In this document: piece by piece, positions 1 through 10,924 of the stretch
Position numbering within the stretch: position 1 is the stretch's first letter
How the letters are laid out: the number at the start of each line of letters is the position of its first letter
Notes under the pieces: generated by a model
Database searches by the model: none
Told to the model about the DNA's origin: nothing
What the model saw: the letters and a program-made list of their open reading frames with translations, nothing else
Source of the DNA: Hemerocallis citrina
Lineage: Eukaryota > Streptophyta > Magnoliopsida > Asparagales > Asphodelaceae
Assembly: GCA_017893485.1 (NCBI GenBank)
Contig: CM030365.1
Span: 34,315,000 to 34,378,999, forward strand
Reading direction: 5' to 3'
DNA: 64,000 nucleotides
Made by a program: the position numbers and the translations under genes

Positions 1-216
1 AGAAGCCCATAGTTTAAAACTAGGGTTATGGTTTAATTAGTGTATAAGGTTTAATTAATGTATAATTAAGAAGAAATTTTACATATGTGCATATACATAT
101 ACATATACGTACACATATAGATACAATGCATTCATACCATGTTTTGAGAAAAATACTTGTATATAAAAAAAGATTATTCAAAAAAAATAATTATTAGTAT
201 TTCCTGGGATATTACA
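1..216 (-). repeat. Element A 3' LTR, start of U3 only
   Basis: On the minus strand the LTR begins at 216 with TGTAATATCCCAGG and follows a polypurine tract. TGTAAYA-CCC starts are shared by D, H and G. The rest lies left of the window. It is AT-rich, with an ATATACATATACATATAC run around 86-112. No gene is present. Confidence 0.75.
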
Positions 217-231
217 TTACTCCCTCCTTAG
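217..231 (-). other. Polypurine tract of element A
   Basis: On the minus strand this reads CTAAGGAGGGAGTAA immediately before the LTR start. The same tract precedes the 3' LTR of D (26980-26992) and B (42877-42889), which fixes orientation and LTR boundaries in all three. It is the expected plus-strand primer of reverse transcription. Confidence 0.8.
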
Positions 232-279
232 ATTAGTTTTGTCTTCAGAACTATGCTTAGTAGGGAGAAAACAAGGTAC

Positions 280-745
280 ACAAGTTACAAAAATAACCCT
301 AGGAATGAGTTCCTCATACAGCTTTCCAGTTCCCAAGTGGCTTCCTCCACGAACTGCTTCCTCCACAGCACCTTGACCATCCGAATAACTTTGTTTCTCA
401 GTACTTTCTCTTGCCGATCAAGAATCCTTATTGGTTGATCTTTATAAGAAAGATCCACTTGTAAATCCTCAAAAATATCAGGCAGTTGGTGACTCGGATC
501 TAGTACAAATTTCCTTAGCATAGAGATATGGAACACATCGTGCATTTGCTCCAATTCCACGGGTAGCTTTCACATGTATGCCATCAAGCCGATCCTCTTC
601 AGAATCCTTTTTGGCTCAATGTACCTCGGGGCTAGCTTGCCACTCTTAGAAAATCTGATTACACCCGTGGTTGGTGAGACCTTTAAGAATACTGAGTCGC
701 CTTCTTCAAATTCTAGTTCTCTTCGATGGGTGTCAGCGTAGCATT
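280..745 (-). pseudogene. Element A integrase C-terminus: GPY/F module and chromodomain (degraded)
   Basis: On the minus strand, 745 to about 590 encodes a GPY/F-type module (EFEEGDSVFLKVSP, then GKLAPRYIEPKRI). This is followed at about 550-285 by FHISMLRKFV, an ILDRQEKVLRNK block and VKVLWR..VEEATWELE, the hallmarks of a chromodomain fused to Ty3/gypsy integrase. Chromodomains of this family direct integration to modified chromatin. The reading frame changes near 560 and a stop lies close to 570, so the domain is no longer joined to the core. The ILDR/LRNK/VEEATWE wording resembles the Tekay/Del group. No other element in the window keeps this part. Confidence 0.85.
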
Positions 746-1740
746 TCTATCTGCTCTGCGCTATTTGTAATCTCTTCCTGATTAGCTCAATCTTTTTCGT
801 AGCCTGGTCTACGATTTTGGGTCCATACAACTGCTTCTCTCCCACTTCGTACCTGCACACAGGCGTCCTACACTTCCTTACATAAAGCGCTTCGTATGGG
901 GCCATACCAATACTAGCTTTGAAATTGTTATTATAAGAAAATTCTACCAAGGCTAAGTACTACTCCCAACTCCCTCCGAAGTCAATGACACACGTCCTCA
1001 GCATATACTCTAGAATTATGTTTACTCTTTCCGTCTGTCCAACAGTTTGCAAGTGGAAAGCTATACTGAAATCTATCCTGGTTCCCAAAGATGCTTGCAA
1101 ACTCTGTCAGAATCGTGAAGTGAAACTTGCATCTCTGTCGGAGACTATCGATACTGGAACTCCATGTAGCTTCATTATTCCTTCTATGTAGATTTTTGCT
1201 AGCTTCTCCATTGACCAAGTAATCTTTAGCGAAAGGAAATGTGCAGACTTCGTCAGACGGTCTACAATGACCCTAATCGATTGTTACCCTTAGAACTTCT
1301 AGGAAAACTCATGAAGTCCATACTGATGTTCTCTCACTTCCACTCTGGAATGGGTAGCGGTTGTGGCAACCCTCCAGGCTTCTGATTCTCTATTTTGATC
1401 TTCTGACATGTAAGACATCTGGCCACAAATTTTGCTATATCCCGCTTCATGCCGGCCCACCAATAATACTGTTTCACCTCCCGATACATCTTTGTACTTT
1501 TCGGGTGAACTGCAAGTAGAGTGATGTGCGCTTCCTTTATGATCTGCTCACTTAAATCATCAACCTTTGGCATGCACAATCTTCTTTTGAACCAAAGTAA
1601 TCCTTCTCTTATACAGAATTCTGGAAGTTTCCCTTCGTTCACTTGCACATTAATTGCTTGGACATATGTACCCCTTCCTGAGCCTTCTTGACTTTCTCCT
1701 TCAGACTTGGCTGAAGCTCTAGTCGAGCTCAAATTTCACC
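746..1740 (-). pseudogene. Element A integrase: zinc-binding domain and catalytic core (degraded)
   Basis: On the minus strand, 1620-1400 encodes the N-terminal HHCC zinc-binding domain (AHITLLAVHP, KQYYWWAGMKRDI, CLTCQ). The catalytic core follows: the region around 1140-1110 reads [13 protein letters not shown], with the second catalytic Asp kept, then a changed HLQTVGQTERVN block (usually [12 protein letters not shown]), and finally FSYNNNFKASIGMAPYEALY at 950-880. Stops near 1097 and 964 and a frame change around 1330 break it. The enzyme would insert the cDNA into chromosomes. In pol order it follows RNase H (1741-2118) and precedes the chromodomain (280-745). Confidence 0.85.
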
Positions 1741-2118
1741 CAGACTTTGAGTAACCATCTCAACACCAGCCTGCTTAATTTCATTTTCCAACTACTTCCT
1801 AGTTGCTATCAATGTAGATATACTTCTTTTTCTACTAAGTGCATCTGCCACCACATTGGCCTTTTCTGGATGGAACAAAATTTCTGGTCTGATATTCTCC
1901 AAAACTTCCAACCAGCGCCTCTATCGTAGATTCAAATCTTTCTACTGGTATATGTACTTCAGGTTCTTGTGATCTGTATACAGTTCCACCTTCGCTCTGT
2001 AGACATAATGTCGCCATATCTTCAGGGCAAAAGTTATTGCAGCTAGCTCCAGATCAAGCGTGGGATATTTCTTCTCATGTGGTTGGAGTTGCCTTGATCC
2101 ATCGGTTATCACTTTTCC
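1741..2118 (-). pseudogene. Element A RNase H C-terminal part and linker, cut by element D
   Basis: On the minus strand 2118-1960 encodes the RNase H end ([34 protein letters not shown]), followed by a stop where other copies have QK, then the linker to integrase (HPEKANVVADALSRKRS). The N-terminal half lies across element D at 35163-35230. The joint restores an uninterrupted MQEGKVI block, which is strong evidence that D inserted here. The 5-bp duplications are TTTCC at 2114-2118 and CTTCC at 35163-35167. Confidence 0.85.
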
Positions 2119-2146
2119 TATAATACCCCGGATAATATACAGCTTT

Positions 2147-2214
<68 letters not shown>

Positions 2215-3799
2215 CTGTATGTATATGTATATTGCAGTGCAGGTTTGATTATACGTATGATTGAATGATGGAGTGCATTTTTGTTTGCGGGGCGGTTCGT
2301 GTGGATGGTTGCGTTCTTGACAATGCGCGAGAATGAGATGGACGGATACTAGTACATACACTAGTTTTGAGTGCGGTACGTATGCAAATATGCAATTGTA
2401 TGATACTACAATGGATATACTTTGCATGCACTCAAATCTAACATCTCATCTCTCATTTAGAGCTTGATCAAGACCAAATAATTTCAGCCCAATACTTGTC
2501 TCTAAAACGAAGAGCTAGACCATGGTTTTGCAGAAAACCACCTAGCCTACCCCCTACCCCTTATCCCTTGGGTTGGCCTACACCGTCCCCCTGTATTTCC
2601 CCCCTCTTTCCTCACTCCCCTTCTCATTAAACCCCCCCGTTTCCCCCTCCCAAGCTCTAGAAATTTTCAGAAGAAAAGAAAGGGAAAAAGAGAAAAAAGA
2701 AGGCGAGAAAGAAAGGAGCAAAAAAATTGAAGAGGAGTTCTCAAGCTTGGAGTAGGATCTTTGGAGGAGCAAGCTCAAGACAACCACAACCTCTCAAGCT
2801 AACTCAGGGTGGGGAGTTCTCTAATTTTGTCTTGTTAATTCTTTTTTTAAATTTCTTGCATGCATGAGTAGTCGAGTTGAGGAATGGTTGTTTAAAAGTA
2901 GATTATTAGAATCTAGAAATGATGACAGAAACTTGATCTGCATGCCATAGTTCCAAATTTTTAGAGAACAAACTACTTAGAATTTGATGATGAAATTTTC
3001 ACAGATTGATCTCATACATGTCTAGAAGATGCATGAATTATTTTGAAATTTTCTAATGATTTTTGATATTTTAATCAAATCCATTTTGAGGACTAAGCCT
3101 TAAGGCAGGAACTGGATTTGTCTATTGTGATAACTGAGCTTATGGGAATTCTTATAATTAATTGACAATTGATCTATGGTTGAAATTTTTACCATGATTT
3201 CTTGCATGCATCTAGACTCTACGGAAAACTCATGAAATTATTTGGATGAATTTTCATGCATGTTCAAAATTAATCAATCAACAGTAGTCGAGACTGTAAC
3301 TGAAGAACAACAAGATTTTTATGCATGTTTAAAAGAGATAGAACTCATTGATCACTTGGAATTTGGATATGAATCTTTTTTCATGTTGCTCATAATGATG
3401 TCTAGATTCTGTAATGAAAGTTTGGTGTCCATTTGATCAGTGTGTGAATTATGATGGATATTTTAGCATGTACTGTGCTCAACTCAGTCAGAATGGACAC
3501 TTTGATAAGCTGGTACTTTTGAGACTCTGTAAGAGCAGAATTCGAGGAAGTGTTCTACTAGGAATTTTTAGTAGACATCTAGAGATTTTCAAAAAGCCTT
3601 ATTTGGAGAAATTCCTGTGAGTAGATTATCATATATGATTTATGCAAGATTGGATAGAAACCAGAATTTGAGCTGAATGCTCTATTTGAGTACTGTTTTA
3701 TGTGTGGTTCTGTAAACCTGAGAGTAACGTTTGTTTTAGAGTGATCAAATGATATAATTTGGATTGGTCATCAACTAGGAAGTTGTAGAGGACATTCAC
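2119..3799 (+). repeat. Element D 5' LTR, part 1 (before insertion F)
   Basis: It starts at 2119 with TATAATACCCCGG, a mutated TGTAATACCCCGG as in the 3' copy at 26993, and is collinear with 26993-27692 plus 32469-33390. It holds a (TA)n tract, a polypurine stretch around 2661-2730, and a possible splice donor at CTCAGG/GTGGGG near 2808. The remainder is non-coding leader-type sequence with vague repeats. Short ORFs here are not conserved in the other LTR. Confidence 0.85.
2150..2211. repeat. (TA)n microsatellite in element D 5' LTR
   Basis: About 30 TA units. The homologous site in the 3' LTR (27020-27032) has only a short run, so the tract expanded after insertion. Confidence 0.95.
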
Positions 3800-4490
3800 T
3801 ATAACCCCTGTTTTTCATTTTGTGTATTTTGAGTGTATTTTTTTTTTTTCTCTCCTTGTATTCCTCTTGTATTTCTTTTGGACCGTATATTGGATTTTTA
3901 TTTCAATATATATATTTTTATTTTATTATTTTGTCTTCCTTTTATTTGAGTTCTTGATTCGTTGTCCGTCTTTTATTCGTTGCTTTTGTTCGGGCCATTA
4001 TATCTGATTTCCTATATTTAATTAATTAATTATTTTATTTATTTATTTATTTATTTTGGCATGGCCTATTCCTTGATTCCTTAAACCATTTGTGAACCAA
4101 TACCTATTTCAAATCCTATTCACTAAATCACCTAAACCATATAACCAGGATTTCCCATTCATCCACTAACCCACACCTAAGCTCTGTTTATTTTTTTTTC
4201 CTACTCATTTACACACCAGATCATTCCCCATTCTTTTAACCACACATTAACCACTTAATATAAATTCCTTCATATCTACTTTCCTAATATATCCGAAAAC
4301 CGTTAATTACTCCTAATCACCCATTAGACTAACCACAAATTAATCCTATTTCTAACTACCATAACATCAGACCAAATATCCACTAAACAATACATTTAAT
4401 AAATCCCCTAAGCCCACTAAGCCTAGTACTTGGTTGCACCAAGAGCCCCACCCGATCCACTCATTTTAGCCTAACCCTAAAACTCCCCTG

Positions 4491-4497
4491 TTATATA
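4491..4497 (+). promoter_or_regulatory. Putative TATA box of element F LTR
   Basis: TTATATA follows CTAACCCTAAAACTCCCCTG and precedes a pyrimidine-rich leader. The same CCCCT-G/C-TTATAT arrangement occurs on the minus strand in both LTRs of E (near 19700 and 25030). Conservation between family members supports a promoter role. The start site itself is inferred. Confidence 0.55.
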
Positions 4498-6313
4498 CCG
4501 ATGCATGCTTCTGTTTCCCCTCTCCCTCACATCCAGCCGCCTTCACTTCCCTTCTCCTTCACCTCCATTTCCCTGTACCATCCCGATGCCATCTCTCGCT
4601 CTCTTGCTCTTGGGTTTTTCTTGCACGTGCTCGAGTGCGCGTGTAGATCGTTCGTGGATTCGTTGATTTTTCTTTCGTGGGTTTGTTCGTTGTCGGGATC
4701 CGTTCTCGTTATTCTTGGTGTTCTTCGTTTTCGTCTTCGGTTAAGGCAAGTAACTTGTACTCAAATTCCTTTGTATGATACAAGTCAAAAATACCATCTA
4801 TAATGTAGTTGGGTTCTGGAGATGACTCTTGTGTGTTATTCTTGTTGGGTTTCGTCTCTATAGTGCTATTTGACCATAAATGACTCACGACACAAATTCG
4901 ACATGAAACAACTAGGTTTTCGCTCGTTCTTGATTTGATCATGTATGTGAACTATTTGTAAGAATTTGACTATTTGTTGGGATCTATGTGATTAATTTGT
5001 TGTGGACTTGTTATATACCCTAATCCATGTTGTTTGGATACTTGGTAGACTCGATTTCATGTTTGGTTGTGTGTGGATCAAGTTTCGATGAATCTATGTT
5101 GATTTTGGTTTTTGAGAAATTTTGTATTTTGTTGATAATCTGTCTTGATTAGTAATTTAGACCATATTAAGGTTAGAATCTTAATTTCAGTATAAAACAT
5201 GAATTGTAGAGAAATTCGTCTTCTTTCCAACCTCTCTGACCATGCTTTATTTTGTTTTCGCATGTGTGAGATATGAATGTTTTGCTATAGAGGTGTAGAC
5301 ATTTTCCAGATTTCGTTTCTCGGTAATTTGGATGACTAAATTATTTTGATTCTTGTTCTACACATATTATTTGGATCTAGAACTATGGTCAATTTTTCTA
5401 TACCTATCTAGGGATTACCCAGAATTTTGGTGGATTTTATTGGTGAGTTTTATACGCCGTTTCATGCTTGTTTATGAAAGTTATACTTGCTGTATTTTGC
5501 TCGCTATTCTGTAAAGAATCGTATTTTCATCCTGTTTCTTTCTACTGTATGGAAAATATTTATGAAATATGAAAGTTAGGTTAATTTTTCTGTTTTCATC
5601 TTCCTTTGGCGGATTTGGATTTCATTTCACGGCTTGCAAGATATTTCAGTTTTCGTACAGTAGTGTTGGGAATTCCAGATTTGCCAAAGTATCGTTTCTT
5701 GATATTTTCTTATTTTTGATGACTGAACTAATTTTACTGGAATATTATGAAACTTTATATTTTGATTCTAGACATATCGAGGAATACTCCAGATTTTTTC
5801 TGAATTTATTTGAGGAGTTTTAATGCTGTTTTTCTGACTGAGAATTCGTTTTACTGATTTCTGACTGAACGTGTTTTCTGGATTCAAATCAGTTTTGAGT
5901 TATGATTTTGTGGAATAAGATATGACTTATTTATATTCTCTGGATTCGTGTGAAAGTCTATTTTCCAGATTCTTCGACGGATCTAGATTTGCATTTCTGT
6001 AGCGACGAGATTCACTGTTTTAGTACTATATTATCATGCTGTCCTGAATATGAACATACACTGTTTTGCTCGTTTATGTGACTGTATATTATCTATGCAT
6101 GTTTATTTATTTCCTTGAACCTAATACTGATTATACCATGTTAGTTTGACACTATTTCGTACACATTCATGCATATTTGATAATCATAATAAAAATAACC
6201 AAGCCGGGGTTTAAGGGTAAGATCTAGTAGTGGAAACTTATAGAAATGTGTACTTGGAAGGGGGCCCGCATTTTCCATACTAAACATCTGTTATACTGTT
6301 ATACTGTTTACCT

Positions 6314-6455
6314 GACTGCACACTTCCCTATAGGAAGTTGTACTCGGAGGAGGACCAATAGGCTCTGACTGTTACTGTTACTGATTACTTGACTGCACAC
6401 TTCCCTTTAGGAATGTGTACTCGGAGGAGGACCACTAGGTTCTGACTGATACTGC
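6314..6455 (+). repeat. 77-bp tandem duplication in F LTR
   Basis: GACTGCACACTTCCC starts at 6314 and again at 6391. Both units continue through GTACTCGGAGGAGGACCA. TACTG microsatellite-like runs flank the units. Confidence 0.8.
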
Positions 6456-7318
6456 TACTGCTACTGCTACTGCTATTGTTACTATTACTGATACCTTAGT
6501 ACACTGTCCTATATGATTTCCCTACGAAATCTACAAACGTAACTGTTTTGAATGTAGAAACCAGCGATAAAAGCATGGCACATGAAGTGCTACCTAGCTA
6601 GTAATACACACAAGAATGTAAGAACATAAGACTGATACTGTTAGACCAATACTATTGGACTGACTCTATTATACTGTTACACTGATATACTGAGCTTACT
6701 ATTAGTGGACACTGTTAGTTGCCATATGACACTGTACTGGACACATGTTAGTATACCATGCTAGTTGATTATGCTATACCATGCTATACCTGTTTCTGCT
6801 ATTATTTAAATTTGTTTAGTTTCCCATGTGCTTGTATACTACATTATAAGTGGCCCGTAACTTGCAATTGACGAGTACTTGTTTTCTTATTCCTTTCTCC
6901 TGCAATTCATTAATTGCAGATCAGGACGGTCGACTGCCAGATGGCATTGGCGAGATGATGTGTTAGTGTTGGATTTTCTGCTTTATTATTATTATTATTT
7001 GTTGCTTGAACATGAAAAAATTGTATTTGATACTTGGATTTATTTGTATTTGGGCAATGTGACCCAGGATATTATTAATTGTCCAGACTTGATTTATTTT
7101 GAGATTATATTATATTGTGGATTTCAAGTAAATTTCTGTTGATCTATTTAATTCAATTGTGCATGATTGGTTGATTCTTTCGCTTCCGACTCTGATTATT
7201 TTGTGAGATGTTGTAAAGATTCTTGAACAGCTTATGGATGATGAAAATCATTCGTTAGGCCAATGTTACGTGCCCATATTCCGTATTTTTGGGAAGCGGG
7301 GCGTGACAAGGTTTTTAG

Positions 7319-7335
7319 TGGTATCAGAGCCCAGG
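7319..7335 (+). other. Primer-binding site of F (initiator Met tRNA)
   Basis: TGGTATCAGAGCCCAGG starts 11 bases after the LTR end. Its first 12 bases are complementary to the 3' end of plant initiator Met tRNA. It is the site where minus-strand DNA synthesis starts. Confidence 0.85.
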
Positions 7336-7471
7336 TTTGGCTAATGTATTAGTTGTCTAATATATTCTCGAACTGAGATCGGCTCAACATTTTACCAACC
7401 ATGCATGCATAAATGAATTAACTATTATCAACCTTGATATGAATGCCGATTGTTTTGGTTTTGTGCAGACT

Positions 7472-8666
7472 ATGGCTCGCAGAGGTTTTACTTCTCAGTC
7501 GCAGGTTGATCCGATTGAGGCTGTCACTGCTGTGCTTGAACGGCTGATTAATCAGCAGCAGAACCATAGTGATTTGGTTATGGCTGCTCTAGAAGCCGCT
7601 CGAGTTCCTCCTCCCGTTGTGCCTATGCAGGAACCTCTTCCTCCCCATCCGGGTACAGTCACGAACTTCATGAGGCTGCATCCCGACAGGTTTTCAGGCA
7701 CTGAGATGCCTTTGGAGGCTGAACAGTGATTGATTCGAACAGAGCAACTGCTTTTGGCAGCTAGAGTTGCAGATGCAGATCGAGTGGATGGGATTGTCAT
7801 TCAGCTGGTGGACTTGGCTCATATTTGGTAGATGTTCGAGTCCAAAAGGCTCGAAAGACTGATCACTTGGGCTACCTTCACTAGGGGCTTCTTGGAGAAG
7901 TTCTTTCCTAGCAGCACTAGAGTGGAGATGGAGCAACAATTCTTGGCCCTGAAACTGGTTGGTTATTATTTCTAGTAATGAAATTTTGTTACATATTGTT
8001 CATGCAATGTTGTAACATCATACTTTCTTGAAACAAGGCTCCAGGTCTGTGGACGAGTACGCAGTTGAATTTACTAGACTCAGTCGCTTCGCAGCCATTC
8101 TTGTGGCAAACGAAGAAGATCGGGCTCGTAGATTCATTTTGGGGCTTGAGCGTGAGATTAGGGTGCAGCTTGTCTCCCTTCGCTTGCGCACTTATGCAAA
8201 AGCACTTGAGGCAGCCCGTGCTTAGGGGCAGGCTCGTGGTAGTTTGGCTCTTTCTCAGTGGACTGTTCTGCACTCTTCTGCTTTTGTTAGGCCTTCTGGT
8301 GGTCCTGCTCGGAGGCCTGTTCCCGTCCGTCCTATCAGGGAAGCTCCGTACCCTTCTGCTGGGGTGGTTTTTGCGACTTCTGCCAGGTGTCTAGGCATGA
8401 GCCTAAGAACTATTTTCGTGCCAACCGCCAATGCTTTAGGTGTGGCTCTGCTGATCACTTAGTTCGGGATTGTCCTCAGCCGCAGTAGCAATTGGCTCTT
8501 CCAGCCAGGGGTCCCGTACAGAAGGTTGCCCCAGCTCGTGGTCCAGTTAGACCACCACTTTCTTCTCAGTGCCAGATTGTCGGTCAGAGGACCGCTGTTC
8601 CGAGGAGAGGCCAGGTTTTCAAATTGACTGCCGCAGAGGCTTAGTCAGCTGAAGGTGTTATGGCAG
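7472..8666 (+). pseudogene. Element F gag (degraded)
   Basis: The ATG at 7472 follows a good 3' splice site (GGTTTTGTGCAG/AC) by three bases. The product starts MARRGF, as plant chromovirus Gag often does. Next come the capsid-like region (FLEKFFPSSTRVEM, then GSRSVDEYAVEFTRLSRFA at 8037-8095) and a CCHC zinc knuckle at 8432-8473 (CX2CX4HX4C, all ligands kept). Gag would form the particle and bind the RNA. Stops occur at about 7727, 7829, 7974, 8223 and 8487, and a block of about 79 bp (about 7948-8026) interrupts the capsid part. The last codons (GVMA) run directly into an intron donor. Confidence 0.85.
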
Positions 8667-8818
8667 GTATATTTTGTTTATTGTTTTGTAATTTTATTGT
8701 CTTTCTTTTGCTTCTTTTCTTTTCTCTTGCATTGTTTCTTCCATTTTATCTTTTGGCATTTTGTTTTCCTCACCCTTGTTCAACCATTTTTTTCCTTTTG
8801 TCTTTTGATTCTATCTAG
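8667..8818 (+). other. Predicted spliceosomal intron between gag and protease of F
   Basis: The donor is GCAG/GTATAT and the acceptor TCTATCTAG/GTATC. The 152 bp between them are strongly T-rich, as plant introns are. Joining the flanks keeps one reading frame: gag ends GVMAG and continues into a protease N-terminus followed by NSGATHSF. Unspliced, the two are out of frame because 152 is not a multiple of three. D (14736-14819) and A (36641-36723) have a counterpart at the same place. This is a prediction from sequence only. Confidence 0.7.
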
Positions 8819-9245
8819 GTATCATCCTTGTTTGCTCTTTCCCTGCTCATGTTCTTTTTAATTCTGGGGCAACCCATTCTTTTGTCTCCTCTTGATTTGT
8901 CGCTTGCCATCAGTTGGAGTGCAGCAACATGTCAGAGGCTTGGAGCATTGTGACAGGTGGTGAAATTGTCACTTGTTCTTGGGAGTGCAGGCAGTGTCCC
9001 ATAATTATTGGTTGCACAGATTTCAAAGCCAATCTGATTGTAATTGGGAATTCGGGATTCGACATTATTCTGGGTATGGATTGGTTGGGGTGAAACCCAT
9101 GCCATTATTGATTGCCATGCCATGAAAGTTGCATTCAGAATTTCAGATTGCGCAGAGTTTGAGTTCAATGCCAGGGAGTCTTCCCTTGGCCGAGATGCAG
9201 TTGATCAGGAGGTTTGTGCGATAGAGTTGCACTCAGGCTGTGAGG
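8819..9245 (+). pseudogene. Element F aspartic protease (degraded)
   Basis: After the intron the frame encodes VLFNSGATHSF, the protease active-site motif with Asp changed to Asn, at about 8850-8885. Further on come FKANLIVI and [10 protein letters not shown] at 9058-9085, followed by a stop and a frame change. The enzyme would cleave the Gag-Pol precursor. The lost catalytic Asp plus the stops mean no activity. Confidence 0.8.
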
Positions 9246-10715
9246 CTGTGCCTCTAGTAGTTTGGGACTTCTTGGATATTTTTTCAGATGAGTTGCCTGG
9301 CTTACCCCCTGATAGGGAAGTAGAGTTCGGTATTGATGTTCAGCTTGGAACAGTGCCGATATCGAAGAGTCCCTACAGGATGGCACCGGTTGAGCTAGCA
9401 GAGCTTAAGGTGCAGATTCAGCAGTTGCTCGATTTGGGTTTCATCAGACCTAGTCCTTTTTGTCAACAAGAAGGATGGTGGTCGTTGACTGTGCATGGAT
9501 TATCGGGAACTGAACAGAGTTACTGTGAAGAATCGATATCTGTTGCCCAGGATCGATAATTTGTTTGATCAGTTAAGTGGGGCTGTTGTTTTCTCGAAGT
9601 TGGATCTTCGTTTTGGGTATCACAAAGTCAAGGTGAAGACTGTGGATATACAGAAGACTACATTCAGGACTAGATACGGGCATTATGAGTATCTTGTGAT
9701 GCCGTTCGGAGTCACGAACGCGTTGGCTGTATTCATGAGTCTTATGAACCGAGTTTTCTCTCAGTACTTGGATAGATTTGTGGTGGTCTTCTTTGATGAT
9801 ATTTTGGTGTATTCTCAGAATCGGGAAGATCATACTGAGCATCTTAGAGTGGTTCTGCAGACTTTGAGAGAGAATCAGCTTTATAGGAAACTCGGCAAGT
9901 GCAGGTTTTGGCTCGACAGGGTTTTTTTCTTGGGGCACATTATCTCAGGTGAGGGTGTTTCCGTGGATCCTGCCAAGGTTGAGGCTGTGAAAGATTGGCC
10001 TGTTCCCAAGTCAGTTTCAGAGGTCAGGAGTTTTCTGGGTTTGGCTGGCTATTATCGGAAGTTCGTCCAAGACTTTTCGAAGATAGTAGGATCGTTGACT
10101 AAATTGACTAGGAAGGATCAGAAGTTTTGTTGGTCTGATGAGTGCAGTGAGGCTTTTGTTGAGTTGAAGAACAGATTGATGTCAACGCCTGTATTGACTA
10201 TTCCAGACGGTTCAGGCGGATTTGTAATTCACTGTGATGCTTCTGGTAAGGGTCTTGGAGCAGTTTTGATGCAGAAGGGCCGTGTCATTGCATATGCATC
10301 GAGGCAGTTAAGGCCGCATGAGAAGAACTATCCGACTCATGACTTGGAGTTAGCGGCAGTGATCCATGCTTTGAAGTTGTGGTTACATTATTTACTTGGA
10401 GACCAAGTGGAGATCTTTACAGACCACAAAAGTCTCAAGTACATCTTCACCCAGAAGGAGTTAAACATGAGGCAGAGGCGTTGGTTGGAACTTATGGCCG
10501 TTTATGACATCAGTTTGCAATACCATCCTGGTAAAGTAAACTTGGTGCCTGATGCTTTGAGCAGGAGACCAGCAGTAATGTTCATGACTCAGCAGAGGGA
10601 TTTGATTGAGCAGATGCGGAGGTTGGAGTTGGATGTTGTGTTGCCGAGTTCTGGTCGGTGTTGTTTGGCGCTCCAGCTTCAATCGTCTCTTGTTGAGCAG
10701 ATTAAAGAGGCGTAG
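9246..10715 (+). pseudogene. Element F reverse transcriptase-RNase H (long ORF, one frameshift)
   Basis: The RT N-terminus ([40 protein letters not shown]) lies in one frame to about 9480. After a frameshift, the ORF from 9495 runs 406 codons without a stop: [35 protein letters not shown], the polymerase active site [11 protein letters not shown] (FFDD where FIDD or YVDD is usual), [13 protein letters not shown], and [12 protein letters not shown]. RNase H follows ([39 protein letters not shown]), then the [15 protein letters not shown] linker. It is the best-preserved pol part in the window and converts genomic RNA into cDNA. Confidence 0.9.
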
Positions 10716-10924
10716 GCTGGTGATGAGCAGTTACAGGGTTTTCGAGCTGAGGTTGAGTCTGTGTCCAGGACAAAATGGTTATTCATGCCGATGGTTCGCT
10801 TCGTTTTGGTTCCCGGTTGTGTGTCCCTAAGGGTGAAGTTCGTCAGAGATTGCTTGAACAAGCTCATCAGTCTTCGTATTCTATCCATCCTGGCGGTACT
10901 AAGATGTATCGAGATTTGAAGCTT
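10716..10924 (+). pseudogene. Element F integrase N-terminus, truncated by deletion
   Basis: After a stop the frame shifts but still encodes a recognisable HHCC start (AHQSSYSIHPGGTKMYRDLK near 10858-10920). The Cys pair, the catalytic core and any chromodomain are gone: sequence passes straight into the last 160 bp of the 3' LTR at about 10925. Confidence 0.8.

Larger units (their letters stand above)
3800..7308 (+). repeat. Element F 5' LTR (3.5 kb)
   Basis: It begins TATAACCCCTG (mutated TG) and ends GCGTGACA. A TATA box at 4492-4497 suggests a U3 of about 690 bp and an R-U5 of about 2.8 kb. A pyrimidine-rich stretch (4500-4740) follows, and AAG/GCAAGTAA at about 4747 is a possible GC-type splice donor. 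A 77-bp tandem duplication lies at 6314-6455 and TACTG-rich repeats at 6300-6700. The LTR is AT-rich with no convincing gene. Confidence 0.85.

Noticed and set aside
2060..2427. ORFs through the (TA)n tract (Tyr-Ile repeats)
   Set aside because: They are products of the microsatellite and the fused edge of A RNase H; only the RNase H part is real.
4501..4803. A 100-codon ORF starting just after the TATA box of F
   Set aside because: It lies in CT-rich leader, is not conserved in the E LTRs and crosses the predicted splice donor; at most an upstream ORF.
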